From positions 558,001 to 622,000 of the forward strand of contig NZ_JACIJH010000001.1 of the NCBI RefSeq assembly GCF_014199295.1: DNA of 64,000 nt. The letters run 5' to 3'. This document shows positions 53,989-62,229 of the stretch, piece by piece; the first letter of the stretch is position 1; every line of letters starts with the position of its first letter. Both the position numbers and the translations under genes were made by a program. Under the pieces are notes generated by a model, which saw nothing but the letters and a program-made list of their open reading frames with translations, was not told the origin of the DNA and ran no database searches. This DNA comes from Sphingopyxis panaciterrulae (lineage in GTDB: Bacteria; Pseudomonadota; Alphaproteobacteria; Sphingomonadales; Sphingomonadaceae).

Positions 53989-54911
53989 CTTATGTTTCCT
54001 GCAATGATGCCCGCGATCTCGTCGGCGTCGAAGGGGCGAAGGTCGTCGATCGTCTCGCCGATGCCGATCGCGTGGATCGGCAGGCCGTGCCGCTCGGCCG
54101 CGGCGACGAGGACGCCGCCGCGCGCGGTGCCGTCGAGCTTGGTCATGACGAGGCCGGTGACCCCCGCGACCTCGCGGAACACGTCGATCTGCGACAGCGC
54201 ATTCTGCCCCGTTGTCGCGTCGAGGACGAGCACCACGTCGTGCGGCGCCGCGGGGTTGAGGCGGCCGAGCACGCGCTTGATCTTGGCGAGTTCGTCCATC
54301 AGCTCGCGCTTGTTCTGAAGGCGGCCGGCGGTGTCGACGATCAGCACGTCGATGCCGGTCGCGGTCGCCTGCTTCACCGCGTCGAAGACGATGCCCGCGG
54401 CGTCGCCGCCCTCGGGTCCCGCCATGATCGGCACGCCCAGCCGTTCGGCCCAGACCTTCAATTGCCCGATCGCGGCAGCGCGGAAGGTGTCGCCCGCGAC
54501 GAGCATCACGCCATAATCCTGTTCCTGGAACAGATGCGCGAGCTTGGCGATCGTCGTCGTCTTGCCCGATCCGTTGACCCCGATGACCAGGATCACCTGC
54601 GGGCGCGGAAAGGCGTCGACCTCCAGCGGCTCGGCGACCGGGCGCAGGACCGCGGCGATTTCGTCGGCGACGATCTTTCGTAGCTCCTCTGTCCCGCCTG
54701 CGACCGCATCGCGCCGCGCGGCGAGCCGCTCGCGGATGCGCGCGGCCATGGCGGGGCCGAGATCGGCGGTGATCAGCGCCTCCTCGATCCGGTCGAGATC
54801 GTCGTCGTCGAGCCGCGCCTTGCCGGTCAGCCCGGCGAGATTCTCGCCCAGCCGCTCCGACGTGCGCTTGAGCCCGCCGAACAGCCGCTCGCTCCAGCTC
54901 GCGCCGCTCAT
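53985..54911 (-). CDS. ftsY: Signal recognition particle receptor FtsY
   Basis: The 308-residue product docks SRP-ribosome complexes at the membrane. The N-terminal acidic A domain is nearly absent, as in other alphaproteobacteria. The N domain starts SWSERLFGGLKRTSERLGENL. GTPase motifs are VIGVNGSGKTTTIAKLA (G1), DTFRAAAIGQLK (G2 region), IVDTAGRLQNK (G3) and MTKLDGTARGG (G4). It overlaps mtaB upstream and yciB downstream by 4 bases each. Its partner Ffh is encoded at 59041. Confidence 0.96.
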   Translation of the reverse strand: MSGASWSERLFGGLKRTSERLGENLAGLTGKARLDDDDLDRIEEALITADLGPAMAARIRERLAARRDAVAGGTEELRKIVADEIAAVLRPVAEPLEVDAFPRPQVILVIGVNGSGKTTTIAKLAHLFQEQDYGVMLVAGDTFRAAAIGQLKVWAERLGVPIMAGPEGGDAAGIVFDAVKQATATGIDVLIVDTAGRLQNKRELMDELAKIKRVLGRLNPAAPHDVVLVLDATTGQNALSQIDVFREVAGVTGLVMTKLDGTARGGVLVAAAERHGLPIHAIGIGETIDDLRPFDADEIAGIIAGNIR

Positions 54912-56206
54912 GCCGCGGTCCTTCCGGCGATCATCCGCTCGCCGTCGCGCGCGCCGATCCGCACGGGGAGGATGCTCTCCGGCGCGGCGGGGGCGGTTAG
55001 CGCCAGCGCGGCGAAATTCTCACCATGGCCGGTGAGCCCGTCGCGCTCGACCAGCATCTGCGTCGTTCGGCCTGCCTGCGCGTCCATCCACGCATGGCGC
55101 CGCCGCGCATTGGCGTCGCGCAGGACCGCTGCGCGCTCGCGCGCGACGGCGCGGCCGACCTGCGGCATCCGCGCGGCAGGGGTGCCGGCGCGCGGGCTGT
55201 AGGGAAAGATATGGCCGAAGACGATGTCGGCATCGTCGATCAGGGCCAGGCTGTTGGCGAACATCGTGTCATCCTCGGTCGGAAATCCGGCGATCAGGTC
55301 GGCGCCGATCGCGATGGCGGGACGCGCGGCCTTCAGCCGTTCGACCAGCCGCACCGCGTCGGCGCGGCGGTGGCGGCGCTTCATCCGCGTCAGCACCATG
55401 TCGTCGCCCGCCTGCAGCGACAGATGGACGTGCGGCATCACCCGCGCTTCCTCCGTCAACAGCGCGAACAGCGCGTCGTCGACCCGGTCGGGGTCGAGCG
55501 ACGAGAGGCGGAGGCGCTCGACGGGCAGCGCCAGCAGCGCCTCGACCAGCGCGGCGAGACTGGTGCCGCTGTCGTCGCCATAGCTGGCGAGGTCGACCCC
55601 GGTCAGCACGACCTCGCGCTGGCCGCGGGTCAGCGCCGTGCGGGCGGCGTCGACCACGGCTTCGATGGTCGCCGACCGCGCAGCCCCGCGCGCGCGCACC
55701 GTGGCGCAGAAGGTGCAAGCGTGTGAGCAGCCGGTCTGGACGCCGAGGAAGGCGCGGGCGTGGTCGGCGCCGGAGAGGGCGGGGGCGTAAGGCAGGGAGG
55801 AACGACCCTTCGACAAGCTCAGGGCGAACGGCGAAGGAATTGCACCGTCATCCAAATCCGTTCGTGCCGGGCTTGTCGAAGCACCGTTCTTTTCTTTGAG
55901 GCGATAACTCTCGGCCAGCCCCTTGGCATCGTTCGCTACCACCCGCGCGCCCATATCGACAAAGCGCTCGGCTTCCAGCTCCGCCGCGCATCCGGTTACC
56001 ACGACATGCGCGCCCGGCCGCTCGCGCAGCGCACGGCGCACCGCCTGCCGCGCCTGCCGCACGGCCTCGTCGGTCACCGCGCAGCTATTGAAGACGATGG
56101 TGTCGGCCGCGCCCGCGCGCAGCGCCGCGGCGCGCACGGCCTCGCCCTCGGCGATGTTGAGCCGGCAGCCGAAATTGACGACCTCGACGCCCGCGGCACC
56201 GCTCAT
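54908..56206 (-). CDS. mtaB: MtaB-like tRNA methylthiotransferase
   Basis: The 432-residue radical-SAM enzyme adds a methylthio group to t6A37 of tRNA. The UPF0004 domain is at the start (VVNFGCRLNIAEGE, VFNSCAVTDEAVRQAR, VVTGCAAELE). The radical-SAM cluster is VQTGCSHACTFC. HVHLSLQAGDD and the GFPTEDD loop follow, and a short TRAM-like end (TTQMLVERDGLTGH) closes it. Residues ~105-136 contain PSPFALSLSKGRSS and come from a palindromic repeat inserted in frame between the two domains. Its ATG overlaps the dapF stop. Confidence 0.9.
   Translation of the reverse strand: MSGAAGVEVVNFGCRLNIAEGEAVRAAALRAGAADTIVFNSCAVTDEAVRQARQAVRRALRERPGAHVVVTGCAAELEAERFVDMGARVVANDAKGLAESYRLKEKNGASTSPARTDLDDGAIPSPFALSLSKGRSSLPYAPALSGADHARAFLGVQTGCSHACTFCATVRARGAARSATIEAVVDAARTALTRGQREVVLTGVDLASYGDDSGTSLAALVEALLALPVERLRLSSLDPDRVDDALFALLTEEARVMPHVHLSLQAGDDMVLTRMKRRHRRADAVRLVERLKAARPAIAIGADLIAGFPTEDDTMFANSLALIDDADIVFGHIFPYSPRAGTPAARMPQVGRAVARERAAVLRDANARRRHAWMDAQAGRTTQMLVERDGLTGHGENFAALALTAPAAPESILPVRIGARDGERMIAGRTAA
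55803..55893. repeat. Dispersed palindromic repeat inside mtaB coding sequence
   Basis: This inverted pair of the unit at 22033-22120 and 35986-36077 is kept in frame here (peptide FALSLSKG in the protein). It lies between the N-terminal domain and the radical-SAM domain, where a linker can accept it. Confidence 0.88.
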
Positions 56207-57009
56207 CCGAAGCGCGCCCAGTCGGTTTCGCCGTCGAACACGCGCGTCGCGGCGCCGCTCATCACGATCGGCTGGCCCTCGGCCCAGCGGATGACCAGGT
56301 CGCCGCCGGGCAGCGAGACGGTGACCGGCGAGGCGACCAACCCGGCGCGGATCGCGGCCACCGCGGTCGCGCAGGCGCCGGTGCCGCACGCCTGGGTCAG
56401 CCCGACGCCGCGTTCCCAGACGCGCAGTTGCAGCTGATTCTCGCCGTCGAGGCTCGCGACATTGACGTTGACGCGCTCGGGAAACAGCGGGTCGGTCTCG
56501 ATCCGCGAGCCCAGGTCGGCGAGCGCGACGGCGTCGGCCTCGGGCACGAAGAAGATGATGTGCGGATTGCCGACATTGACCGCCGCGCCGTGCTCCAGCT
56601 CGTCCCACGCGACCGGCATGTCGCGCGTGTCCATCGGCATCGCGAGCGGGATGCGCTCCCAGTCGAAGACCGGCTCGCCCAGCGTCACCTCAGCGCCGCC
56701 GTCGGCCGGGGTCACGCGCAGCATGCCGCCCAGCGTCTCGATCACCGCGGGCTGGCCGATCAGCGTCGCGACGCAGCGCGTGGCGTTGCCGCACGCCTCG
56801 ACCTCGCCGCCATCGGCGTTGAAGATGCGCATCTTCACGTCCGCCTTGGCCGAGGGTTCGAGCAGGATGAGCTGGTCGCAGCCGATGCCGTGGCGGCGGT
56901 CGGCGATCGCATGGGCGCGCGCCGGCGTCATCTCGACCGCGCTCTCGCGCGCGTCGATCACGACGAAGTCGTTGCCGAGGCCGTGCATCTTGGTGAAGCG
57001 ATCCGCCAT
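56203..57009 (-). CDS. dapF: Diaminopimelate epimerase
   Basis: The enzyme has 268 residues. The two catalytic cysteines are in EACGNATRCVA and QACGTGACATA. The start FTKMHGLGNDFVVID and VNVGNPHIIFFV are also family hallmarks. It makes meso-diaminopimelate for peptidoglycan and lysine. The start is the second ATG of the frame (MADRFTK). The stop overlaps the start of mtaB (ATGA). Confidence 0.96.
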   Translation of the reverse strand: MADRFTKMHGLGNDFVVIDARESAVEMTPARAHAIADRRHGIGCDQLILLEPSAKADVKMRIFNADGGEVEACGNATRCVATLIGQPAVIETLGGMLRVTPADGGAEVTLGEPVFDWERIPLAMPMDTRDMPVAWDELEHGAAVNVGNPHIIFFVPEADAVALADLGSRIETDPLFPERVNVNVASLDGENQLQLRVWERGVGLTQACGTGACATAVAAIRAGLVASPVTVSLPGGDLVIRWAEGQPIVMSGAATRVFDGETDWARFG

Positions 57010-57060
57010 GGGGCGCATTTAGGGGGGCGCGGCGGCGAAGTCTAGCGAAGTGGCTCTGTA

Positions 57061-57090
57061 AGCCCCTCCTCTGAAGATGAGGGGAAGGGG
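57061..57090. repeat. GC-rich palindromic repeat before the GGDEF-EAL gene end
   Basis: AGCCCCTCCTCTGAAG and its partner ATGAGGGGAAGGGG form an imperfect dyad related to the one at 49352-49373. It sits between the converging ends of adjacent transcription units and may slow or stop transcription. Confidence 0.6.
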
Positions 57091-57091
57091 A

Positions 57092-58732
57092 TCAGCCGGC
57101 CTTGCGCTGCCACTCGGTGTCCGCCGCCGGGCTGCTCTCGCGGGGCGTCTGCGGCGCCCGCAGCAGGCCGCGCTCGGCAAGCATGTCCGCGGCGTCCGCG
57201 GCCGACATCGCGCGGCCATAGAACCAGCCCTGGCCCTTCGCGCAGCCGAGGCGGGTGAGTTCGATCGCGGTCGCCTCGTCCTCGACGCCCTCGGCGGTGA
57301 TCGGCATGGCGAGGCTTTCGCCGAGGCGGATGATCGCGACGACGATCGCGCGGGCGTCGGCGCTGCCGCGCATCGCGGCGATGAAGCTGCGGTCGATCTT
57401 GATCCGGTCGAAGGGCAGCGCGCGCAGATGCGACAGCGAGCTGTAGCCGGTGCCGAAATCGTCGAGGCTGAGCGACACGCCCTGATTCTTGAGGCTGGTG
57501 ACGATCGAGCGGACCAGCGGCAGATTCTCGAACAGCGAGCTTTCGGTGATCTCGACCTCGAACTGACTTGGCGGGAAGCCGGTCTCGACCAGCAGCTTGA
57601 TCAGCTTCTGGCTGAACCAGGGGTCCTTGAGCTGCTGCGGCGAGATGTTGACCGCCAGCGTGATCGACGGGTCCCAGCCCTTGGCGACTTCGAGCGCGGC
57701 GCGAACGACGTGCAGCGACAGTTCGCCGATCAGCCCGCTTTCCTCGGCGATCGGGATGAAGCGTTCGGGCGGGATCATCCCATGTTCGGGCGAATCCCAG
57801 CGCATCAGCATCTCGAACCCCATCAGCCGGCCGGTGGCGATGTCGACCTGCGGCTCGAAATAGGGGATGAACTCGCCGCGCGGCATGCCGGCGCGAATCC
57901 CGGTCTCGATCTGGTTGCGCGCCTGCACGGCCATTTCCATGCCGGTTTCGAACCAGATATGGCGGTTCCGGCCCTTTTCCTTGCAATGATACATGGCGAT
58001 GTCGGCCTGACGGACCAGCGTGTCCATCGTCACGCCCGCGTCGGCGGCGAGCGCGATGCCGAGCGAGCCGCCGATGCGGATCTGCTGCGCATCGCTCGCC
58101 ACCGGGGCCTCCAGCGTCGCGACGAGCTGCGCCGCCAGCGCGTCGATGTCGGCGCGCGCTACGGGCTCGAAGGCGAGCATGGCGACGAATTCGTCGCCGC
58201 CCAGCCGCGCCTTGGTCGCGCTCGGCGGCAGGATGGCCGAGATGCGCTCGGCGGCGATCTGCAGCACACGGTCGCCGGCGATATGGCCGTGGATGTCGTT
58301 GACGGTCTTGAAATGGTCGAGATCGAGCAGGAACAGCGCAACCTGGCGCCCTTTCGCCGTCGCCTCGGCGATCAGCGCCTGTCCGGCGTTCAGCAGCGCG
58401 CGGCGGTTGAGAAAGCCGGTCAGCGGATCGGTGTCGGCCAACCAGCGCGCGCGCTTCTCGGCCTCGGTGCGCTCGCGCACCTCGCGGTTCAGATCGTCGT
58501 AGCGCCGCCAGCCGAAGAGGAGCAGGGCGATGTTCAGGATCAGCGCCACGGCCAGCATCCGGTCGGTGCCGCCGCCGAGTCCCGACAGGGTGCGGATGAC
58601 CGATTGCATCACGGCGCCGCCGTTGCCGATGAACAGCAGGATGGCGGCGACGACGATGCCGCCCGCGACGATATCGCGCCGCGCCCCTTCGCTGCGATCC
58701 CATTGTTTCGGTACGGCCGGTTCGGCGGTCAT
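57092..58732 (-). CDS. GGDEF-EAL cyclic-di-GMP protein
   Basis: This 546-residue protein has two membrane helices in the first ~80 residues (IVVAAILLFIGNGGAV and MLAVALILNIALLLFG). The GGDEF domain has ARLGGDEFVAM, with the catalytic motif intact but no RxxD inhibitory site in front. The EAL domain reads FEMLMRW in place of xEAL, while other catalytic parts are kept (NISPQQL, ITESSLFE, DDFGTGYSSL, KIDRSFI, AEGVE). Both synthesis and breakdown of c-di-GMP are possible; it may be biased to one. Sensing must come from the membrane part, as no periplasmic domain is large enough. Confidence 0.92.
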   Translation of the reverse strand: MTAEPAVPKQWDRSEGARRDIVAGGIVVAAILLFIGNGGAVMQSVIRTLSGLGGGTDRMLAVALILNIALLLFGWRRYDDLNREVRERTEAEKRARWLADTDPLTGFLNRRALLNAGQALIAEATAKGRQVALFLLDLDHFKTVNDIHGHIAGDRVLQIAAERISAILPPSATKARLGGDEFVAMLAFEPVARADIDALAAQLVATLEAPVASDAQQIRIGGSLGIALAADAGVTMDTLVRQADIAMYHCKEKGRNRHIWFETGMEMAVQARNQIETGIRAGMPRGEFIPYFEPQVDIATGRLMGFEMLMRWDSPEHGMIPPERFIPIAEESGLIGELSLHVVRAALEVAKGWDPSITLAVNISPQQLKDPWFSQKLIKLLVETGFPPSQFEVEITESSLFENLPLVRSIVTSLKNQGVSLSLDDFGTGYSSLSHLRALPFDRIKIDRSFIAAMRGSADARAIVVAIIRLGESLAMPITAEGVEDEATAIELTRLGCAKGQGWFYGRAMSAADAADMLAERGLLRAPQTPRESSPAADTEWQRKAG

Positions 58733-59040
58733 ATAGGCAGTCCCCCACTGTGGAGCGCCTTTTGCACCGGCACCGGTGAAATTTGCGTTAAGTGCGTTGC
58801 CGAGGGGGGACGGGGAGGGATGTCGAACTTTCCAGAGCCAGACGGTGGCACGACCCGCTACCGCGCGGCTTGCCTTTGCCCGCGCTTTCGCGTAAGGGCG
58901 CGCGGGTTCGTCGGCATGATGCGGGCGGACGCATACGACATCCGCGACGGAGACTCTGTCCACGGATAGCCGCTGGTTGGCGAGGTTTCGCTCACCGGCG
59001 TCTTTTGCGTTGCGGCCTGTCAGAAGGGATTTGAAGGCCA
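58733..59040. other. Divergent intergenic region, GGDEF-EAL gene to ffh (308 bases)
   Basis: I see no gene here. A loose inverted repeat, CCCGCGC (58879-58885) with GCGCGGG (58900-58906), lies in it. The region should hold promoters for both outward genes. I looked for the conserved GGUCAGG/GGAAGG loop of 4.5S RNA, which can lie near ffh, and did not find it. Confidence 0.55.
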
Positions 59041-60510
59041 ATGTTCGACAGTCTGAGCAATCGGCTTGGCGATGTGTTCGGGAAGCTCCGCGGCCGCGGT
59101 GCGCTGACCGAGGCCGACGTGCGCGCCGCAATGCGCGAGGTACGAATCGCCTTGCTGGAGGCCGACGTCGCGCTGCCCGTCGTGCGCAGCTTCGTCGATC
59201 AGGTCACCGAACTCGCGGTCGGCCAGAATGTCCTGCGTTCGGTCACGCCGGGGCAGCAGGTGGTCAAGATCGTCAGTGACGCGCTGACCGAGATGCTCGG
59301 CTCCGAAGCCGCCGATCTCGACCTCAATGTCGCGCCGCCGGCGGTGATCATGATGGTCGGGCTTCAGGGCTCGGGCAAGACCACGACCACCGCGAAGATC
59401 GCGAAGCGGCTGAAGGACAAGGAGCGCAAGAAGGTGCTGATGGCGTCGCTCGACGTCAATCGCCCCGCCGCGCAGGAACAACTCGCCGTGCTCGGCCAGC
59501 AGATCGACGTCGCGACCTTGCCGATCGTCGCCGGGCAGCAGCCGGTCGAGATCGCGCAGCGCGCGGCGCAGGCCGCGAAGCTCCAGGGCTATGACGTGCT
59601 GATGCTCGACACCGCGGGTCGCCTCCACGTCGACCAGCAACTGATGGACGAGATGCAGGCGGTCTCGCGCACCGCGAATCCGGCCGAGACCCTGCTCGTC
59701 GTCGACAGCCTGACCGGACAGGACGCGGTGCAGGTCGCGCAGCGCTTCACCGAACAGGTACCGCTGACCGGTGTCGTCCTCACCCGCCTCGACGGCGACG
59801 CGCGCGGCGGCGCCGCGCTGTCGATGCGCGCCGTCACCGGCAAGCCGATCAAGTTCGCGGGCACGGGCGAGAAGCTCGACGGGCTCGAACTCTTTCAGCC
59901 CTCGCGCATCGCGGGCCGCATCCTCGGCATGGGCGACGTCGTCAGCCTCGTCGAACGCGCCGCCGAGACGATTCAGGCCGAAGAGGCCGAGGCGATGGCG
60001 AAGAAGATGGCGAAGGGTCAGTTCGACCTCGACGATCTTCGCACGCAATTGAACCAGATGCGCCGCATGGGCGGCATCGGGGCGCTCGCCGGCATGATCC
60101 CCGGCCTCAAGAAGGCGCAGGCGGCGATGGCGACCAGCGGCGCCGACGACAAGATGCTGATTCACTTTGACGCGATCATGGGGTCGATGACCCCCAAGGA
60201 GCGCGCGAAGCCCGACCTGATCAATGCGAAGCGCAAGATCCGCATCGCCAACGGGTCGGGCACGACGGTGCAACAGGTGAACAAGGTGCTCAAGATGCAC
60301 CAGGAAATGTCCACCGCGATGAAGCGCATCCGCAAGATGGGCGGGCTCAAGGGCCTCGGCGCGCTGTTCGGGCGCGGCGGCGGCATTCCTGGCATGGGCG
60401 GCGGTCTTGGCGGAGGCGGAATGGGCGGCGGCGGTCCAGCCGGCCTTCCCGGCCTCGGCGGCGGGGCGATCCCGCCCGAGCTCGCCAATCTGATGAACAA
60501 GAAGAAGTGA
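59041..60510 (+). CDS. ffh: Signal recognition particle protein Ffh
   Basis: This 489-residue GTPase binds signal sequences and 4.5S RNA. The NG domain has MVGLQGSGKTTTTAKIAKR (G1), SLDVNRPAAQEQL (G2), MLDTAGRLHVDQQL (G3) and LTRLDGDARGG (G4). The M domain follows, with methionine-rich parts (LNQMRRMGGIGALAGMIPGL and MTPKERAKP). The C-terminus is an unusually glycine-rich tail of ~50 residues (GGGIPGMGGGLGGGGMGG), likely flexible. It is the first gene of the run ffh-rpsP-rimM. Confidence 0.97.
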   Translation: MFDSLSNRLGDVFGKLRGRGALTEADVRAAMREVRIALLEADVALPVVRSFVDQVTELAVGQNVLRSVTPGQQVVKIVSDALTEMLGSEAADLDLNVAPPAVIMMVGLQGSGKTTTTAKIAKRLKDKERKKVLMASLDVNRPAAQEQLAVLGQQIDVATLPIVAGQQPVEIAQRAAQAAKLQGYDVLMLDTAGRLHVDQQLMDEMQAVSRTANPAETLLVVDSLTGQDAVQVAQRFTEQVPLTGVVLTRLDGDARGGAALSMRAVTGKPIKFAGTGEKLDGLELFQPSRIAGRILGMGDVVSLVERAAETIQAEEAEAMAKKMAKGQFDLDDLRTQLNQMRRMGGIGALAGMIPGLKKAQAAMATSGADDKMLIHFDAIMGSMTPKERAKPDLINAKRKIRIANGSGTTVQQVNKVLKMHQEMSTAMKRIRKMGGLKGLGALFGRGGGIPGMGGGLGGGGMGGGGPAGLPGLGGGAIPPELANLMNKKK

Positions 60511-60512
60511 CG

Positions 60513-60552
60513 GCCCCCACAGGCCGTCATCCCCGCGAAGGCGGGGATCCAG
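60513..60552. repeat. Hairpin and single REP unit after ffh
   Basis: ACGGCC and GGCCGT pair closely and are followed by one REP palindrome ATCCCCGCGAAGGCGGGGAT. They lie between ffh and rpsP without T runs. They may dampen read-through, since the ribosomal gene needs its own strong supply. Confidence 0.65.
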
Positions 60553-60600
60553 AGTTTACGAAGACCCAGTTTGAATTGAATTAGAAAGAAGGACTAGATC

Positions 60601-61296
60601 ATGGCTACCTCCATTCGCCTTTCGCGCGGCGGTTCGAAAAAGCGCCCCTATTACAAGATCGTCGTCGCCGATTCGCGCAGCCCGCGCGATGGCCGCTTCA
60701 TCGAGCGCATCGGCAGCTACAACCCGCTGCTCGGCAAGGACAATCCGGAACGCGTGAAGCTCGACGCCGAGCGCGCGCAGCACTGGCTGAGCGTCGGCGC
60801 GCAGCCCAGCGACCGCGTCGCCCGCTTCCTCGACGCCGCCGGCATCAAGGAACGCGCCGCGCGCAACAACCCCAACAAGGGCGTCCCGGGCGAGAAGGCC
60901 AAGGAACGCGCCGAGGAAAAGGCGCAGAAGCTGGTTGACGCTGAAGAAGCCGCCGCGGCCGCTGCCGCCGCTCCGGCGCCCGAACCCGAAGCAGCCGAGG
61001 AAGCCGCTCCCGAAGTGGCCGCTGAAGAAGCGCCCGCCGCCGAGGAAGCTGCTGTTCCCGCAGCCGCGGAATCGGATGCGACCGGTTCGGTGAAGAGCGA
61101 AGCGACCGCCGAAGCCGTCGCCGACGCGGTGGCCGAGGAGGTTCCCGCCGAAGCGACCGCCGAAGACGCGACCGCGATTGCCGAGGAAGTCGCCGAAGGC
61201 GGCCCGGTGGCCGAAGAAGCTCCCGCTGCCGAAGATGCGCCTGCCGCCGAAGAAGTTCCGGCCGAAGAAGCTGGCGAAGAAAAGGCCGAAGGCTAA
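60601..61296 (+). CDS. rpsP: Ribosomal protein S16 with long acidic extension
   Basis: The first ~85 residues are typical bS16 ([51 protein letters not shown]). The protein then continues to 231 residues, far beyond the usual 80-90 of the family. The extension begins with a lysine-rich link ([20 protein letters not shown]) and turns into a low-complexity Ala/Glu/Pro tail with many PAAEE-type units. The tail is acidic, in contrast to the RNA-binding core. The start has AGAAGGA 10 bases upstream. It precedes rimM by 3 bases. Confidence 0.95.
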   Translation: MATSIRLSRGGSKKRPYYKIVVADSRSPRDGRFIERIGSYNPLLGKDNPERVKLDAERAQHWLSVGAQPSDRVARFLDAAGIKERAARNNPNKGVPGEKAKERAEEKAQKLVDAEEAAAAAAAAPAPEPEAAEEAAPEVAAEEAPAAEEAAVPAAAESDATGSVKSEATAEAVADAVAEEVPAEATAEDATAIAEEVAEGGPVAEEAPAAEDAPAAEEVPAEEAGEEKAEG

Positions 61297-61299
61297 GGC

Positions 61300-61917
61300 A
61301 TGCCTCCCCCCTCCCCTTCAGGGGAGGGGCCGGGGGTGGGGGCTCGCAGACGAGCGCCTACGCCCGCTACCCTCCACCCCAACCCCTCCCCTGAAGGGGA
61401 GGGGCTTGAGAATCGTGCGAACCGCCCCGTCACCCTGGCCGCCATCGCCGGCGCGCACGGGGTGCGGGGCGAGGTGCGGCTCAAGCTGTTCGGCGAAGGC
61501 GCGGACGCCCTCCGCGCCTTTTCCGTTTTCGACGCAGGCGCCCGCAAGCTGACGCTGAAATCGGTGCGCCCCGCGAACCAAGGCGCGGTGGCGATCTTCG
61601 CCGAGATCACCGACCGCGCCGCCGCGGAGGCGCTGCGCGGGACCGTTCTTACCGTTCCGCGCTCGGCCCTGCCGCCGCTCGGCCCCGGCGAATATTATCA
61701 TCACGACCTGATCGGTCTCGCCTGCACCTCGACCGCGGGCGAGGCGCTGGGAACCGTCGTCGCGGTCGAGAATTTCGGCGCCGGCGACATCCTCGAGATC
61801 GAACGCCCCCCCGAACCCGGCAAGAAACCGGCGCGCTTCATGGTGCCGATGATCCCGCAAGCGGTGCCCGAATGGAGCGACGCGGGGGTCCTGATTGACG
61901 CGGCCTTCGTCGAATAG
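61300..61917 (+). CDS. rimM: Ribosome maturation factor RimM, with repeat-derived N-terminus
   Basis: The 205-residue protein helps assemble the head of the 30S subunit and binds S19. The conserved part starts at about residue 45 (VTLAAIAGAHGVRGEVRLKLFGEG). GEYYHHDLIGLACTSTAGEALG begins the PRC barrel, and VPMIPQAVP is near the end. The ATG at 61300, three bases after rpsP, gives a leader of ~44 residues (PSPSGEGPGVGARRRAPT) encoded by the GC-rich repeat at 61304-61408. A GTG at 61336 is an alternative start. The TAG stop is part of the vapBC operator. Confidence 0.9.
   Translation: MPPPSPSGEGPGVGARRRAPTPATLHPNPSPEGEGLENRANRPVTLAAIAGAHGVRGEVRLKLFGEGADALRAFSVFDAGARKLTLKSVRPANQGAVAIFAEITDRAAAEALRGTVLTVPRSALPPLGPGEYYHHDLIGLACTSTAGEALGTVVAVENFGAGDILEIERPPEPGKKPARFMVPMIPQAVPEWSDAGVLIDAAFVE
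61304..61408. repeat. Inverted GC-rich repeat at the rimM 5' end
   Basis: An inverted pair of the CCCCTCCCCTTCAGGGGAGG unit, nearly the same as at 42117-42214. It lies between the rimM start codon and its conserved domain and can fold into a stem in the mRNA. Confidence 0.85.
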
Positions 61918-61937
61918 TATATACATTTTGTATATAC
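61917..61937. promoter_or_regulatory. vapBC operator GTATATACA-TTT-TGTATATAC
   Basis: This perfect inverted repeat with 9-bp arms overlaps the last base of the rimM stop codon and ends 10 bases before the vapB ATG. VapB-type proteins of the AbrB fold bind such sites to repress their own operon. The AT-rich arms also contain -10-like TATA sequences, so promoter and operator are fused. A GGAG site follows at 61938. Confidence 0.8.
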
Positions 61938-61947
61938 GGAGCGTGCC

Positions 61948-62229
61948 ATGACCAAGGAATATCGAGCGAAAGTCTTCAAATCGGGCAATTCACTGGCGCT
62001 GCGTCTGCCCAAGGCGCTCGGGCTGGAAGAAGGCACCGAAATGATCGTGCGCGAAGAGCGCGGTGAGTTCCGTTTCGAGCCCGCAGACAAGCCCAAGGCG
62101 AAGATCGACGTCAGCGGTTTCTGGGGCAAGGCGCCGTGGTTGAAGATTCCTCCGCGCGAAGATTTCGAGGAGCGGCCGAGCACGGTCGCAGCGCGCAAGG
62201 CCGCCGAGGAAGCGGCAAAGAAGGGGTGA
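61948..62229 (+). CDS. vapB: VapB-type antitoxin (AbrB/SpoVT fold)
   Basis: The 93-residue protein has the swapped-hairpin AbrB domain at residues ~1-45 (YRAKVFKSGNSLALRLPKALGL, EGTEMIVREERGEFRFEP). The C-terminal half (GFWGKAPWLKIPPREDFEERPS) is the toxin-binding tail, with the tryptophan typical of VapB proteins. Its stop overlaps the vapC GTG start. It should neutralise VapC and repress the operon through the upstream palindrome. Confidence 0.9.
   Translation: MTKEYRAKVFKSGNSLALRLPKALGLEEGTEMIVREERGEFRFEPADKPKAKIDVSGFWGKAPWLKIPPREDFEERPSTVAARKAAEEAAKKG

Noticed and set aside
58733..59040. 4.5S SRP RNA gene near ffh
   Set aside because: The conserved GGUCAGG / GGAAGG loop pair is not found in this gap.
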